A stretch of DNA of 64,000 nucleotides, from positions 1 through 64,000 of the forward strand of contig CABMIH010000053.1 of NCBI GenBank assembly GCA_902386205.1, written 5' to 3'. A model generated the notes under the pieces. That model searched no databases, was not told where the DNA came from, and saw nothing but the letters and a program-made list of their open reading frames with translations. Positions 63,445-64,000 of this stretch are shown here, one piece after another. Both the position numbers and the translations under genes were made by a program. The DNA is from an uncultured archaeon (GTDB taxonomy: Archaea; Halobacteriota; Methanosarcinia; Methanosarcinales; Methanoperedenaceae). The first letter of the stretch is position 1. Each line of letters starts with the position of its first letter.

Positions 63445-64000
63445 CTATTTCGGCAGGGCGGGCTCACCTGGCGGAGGAGTTATTTTCTCCTCAGCAGTAC
63501 CGGGTTTGAGAGCGGGTTTCGCGCCCTGTTTTTTGTTCGCCTTGCCCTTAGGGGCAGGTTTCTTTTCGTTCCTGGGAAGTTCATGTTCGGCGGCAGGCTG
63601 ATGTTCATATCTTGGGGTTTCTTCAGTATGCTTTATCGCCTGCACTTCTTTGGATTCGTGTTTTAGGATCGCTTCATGCCCAAAAGCAGGCATATACTCG
63701 TGCTTTAAAGCTTCTTCCGCATGTTTTACTGTTCCCAGGTTGAACTTGGCGACTTCAGACTGCAACTCCTCAGCCAGCCCTGCCATTTCCTGGGCTGCCC
63801 TTACGAGCTGTTCCATGGATGCGGCCTGTTCTTCGGCTGCGGCCGAGGCCTCCTCGGTACCCGCTGCCGACTCCTCGCTGATGGATGATACATCTTCGAC
63901 AGAAGAAGTGACATCTTCGATGGATGCGGACTGCTGTTCAGCAGCGGCTGCGATCTCCTGTACCATCGTGGAGACTTCCCCGGCTGCCTTGACGATACTG
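63445..64000 (-). CDS. Methyl-accepting chemotaxis protein, C-terminal part (cut by window edge)
   Basis: The frame is open to the window edge. What is present is the last part of an MCP signalling domain ([20 protein letters not shown], then [21 protein letters not shown]) and a tail of about 95 residues rich in Lys, His, Glu and Pro (HEYMPAFGHEAILKHESKE onward), like MCP 43992 and 50907. Ten bases separate its stop from the cheW start. Confidence 0.9.
   Translation of the reverse strand, partial: SIVKAAGEVSTMVQEIAAAAEQQSASIEDVTSSVEDVSSISEESAAGTEEASAAAEEQAASMEQLVRAAQEMAGLAEELQSEVAKFNLGTVKHAEEALKHEYMPAFGHEAILKHESKEVQAIKHTEETPRYEHQPAAEHELPRNEKKPAPKGKANKKQGAKPALKPGTAEEKITPPPGEPALPK

Noticed and set aside
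1-64000. Search for tRNA, rRNA, CRISPR arrays and a defence or toxin-antitoxin system
   Set aside because: No cloverleaf, rRNA-like block, regularly spaced repeats, cas gene or recognisable defence gene was seen by eye.

Overview
The window reads as a chromosome segment from a methane-metabolising euryarchaeon, most likely a Methanosarcinales relative such as Candidatus Methanoperedens (ANME-2d). The domain is archaeal on the evidence of RIO2 kinase, NAC, deoxyhypusine synthase, DUF460, archaellins and the Arl motor. The coenzyme F430 genes cfbA and cfbE point to methyl-coenzyme M reductase metabolism. The genus is an inference. No rRNA, tRNA or CRISPR was seen.

Layout. (1) 1-7.1 kb: housekeeping genes (RGG-tail protein end, rio2, DUF460, A-type Fe-S protein, NAC, a lipoprotein), then a minus-strand cfbA-cfbE-deoxyhypusine synthase operon. 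(2) 7.1-24 kb: a surface-glycan region. It has two GT-C membrane glycosyltransferases, a sequon-rich secreted protein and an F420 hydrogenase beta-type ferredoxin protein. A minus-strand operon follows: epimerase, polyprenyl-phosphate GT2, two GT4, methyltransferase, GT2, flippase, pyruvyltransferase family protein. A secreted Ig-like protein closes the region. The middle is visibly AT-rich and carries a small inverted-repeat element with a target-site duplication and a 129-bp tandem repeat. (3) 24-29.5 kb: the chemotaxis operon cheY-cheB-cheA-cheR-cheC-cheD. (4) 29.5-37.4 kb: archaellum genes, three near-identical archaellins plus a divergent one followed by arlF-G-H-I-J. (5) 37.4-42.4 kb: a response regulator, two paralogous proteins with ribbon-helix-helix-like N termini, a small membrane protein, a three-gene membrane/zinc-ribbon operon and a small seven-cysteine protein. 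(6) 42.4-64 kb: nine methyl-accepting chemotaxis proteins (one cut by the window edge) and two cheW genes, interrupted by a UbiA-type prenyltransferase and a convergent FilR1-type regulator.

How it works together. Receptors signal through CheW to CheA, then CheY and CheB; CheR, CheB and CheD adapt the receptors; CheC removes phosphate from CheY; the Arl motor turns an archaellin filament that is probably N-glycosylated.

The most notable observation is a promoter architecture repeated at twelve places between 29.5 and 62.8 kb. In gene orientation it is TCACA, six bases, TCACA, five bases, then a TATA box close to GTTTATATT. The spacing is exact every time. It precedes the che operon (as a double copy), three archaellins, one ribbon-helix-helix-like gene, the membrane operon, the seven-cysteine protein and five MCP transcription units. 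This looks like a motility/chemotaxis regulon with an undescribed operator, and it ties uncharacterised genes at 39.1-42.4 kb to motility.
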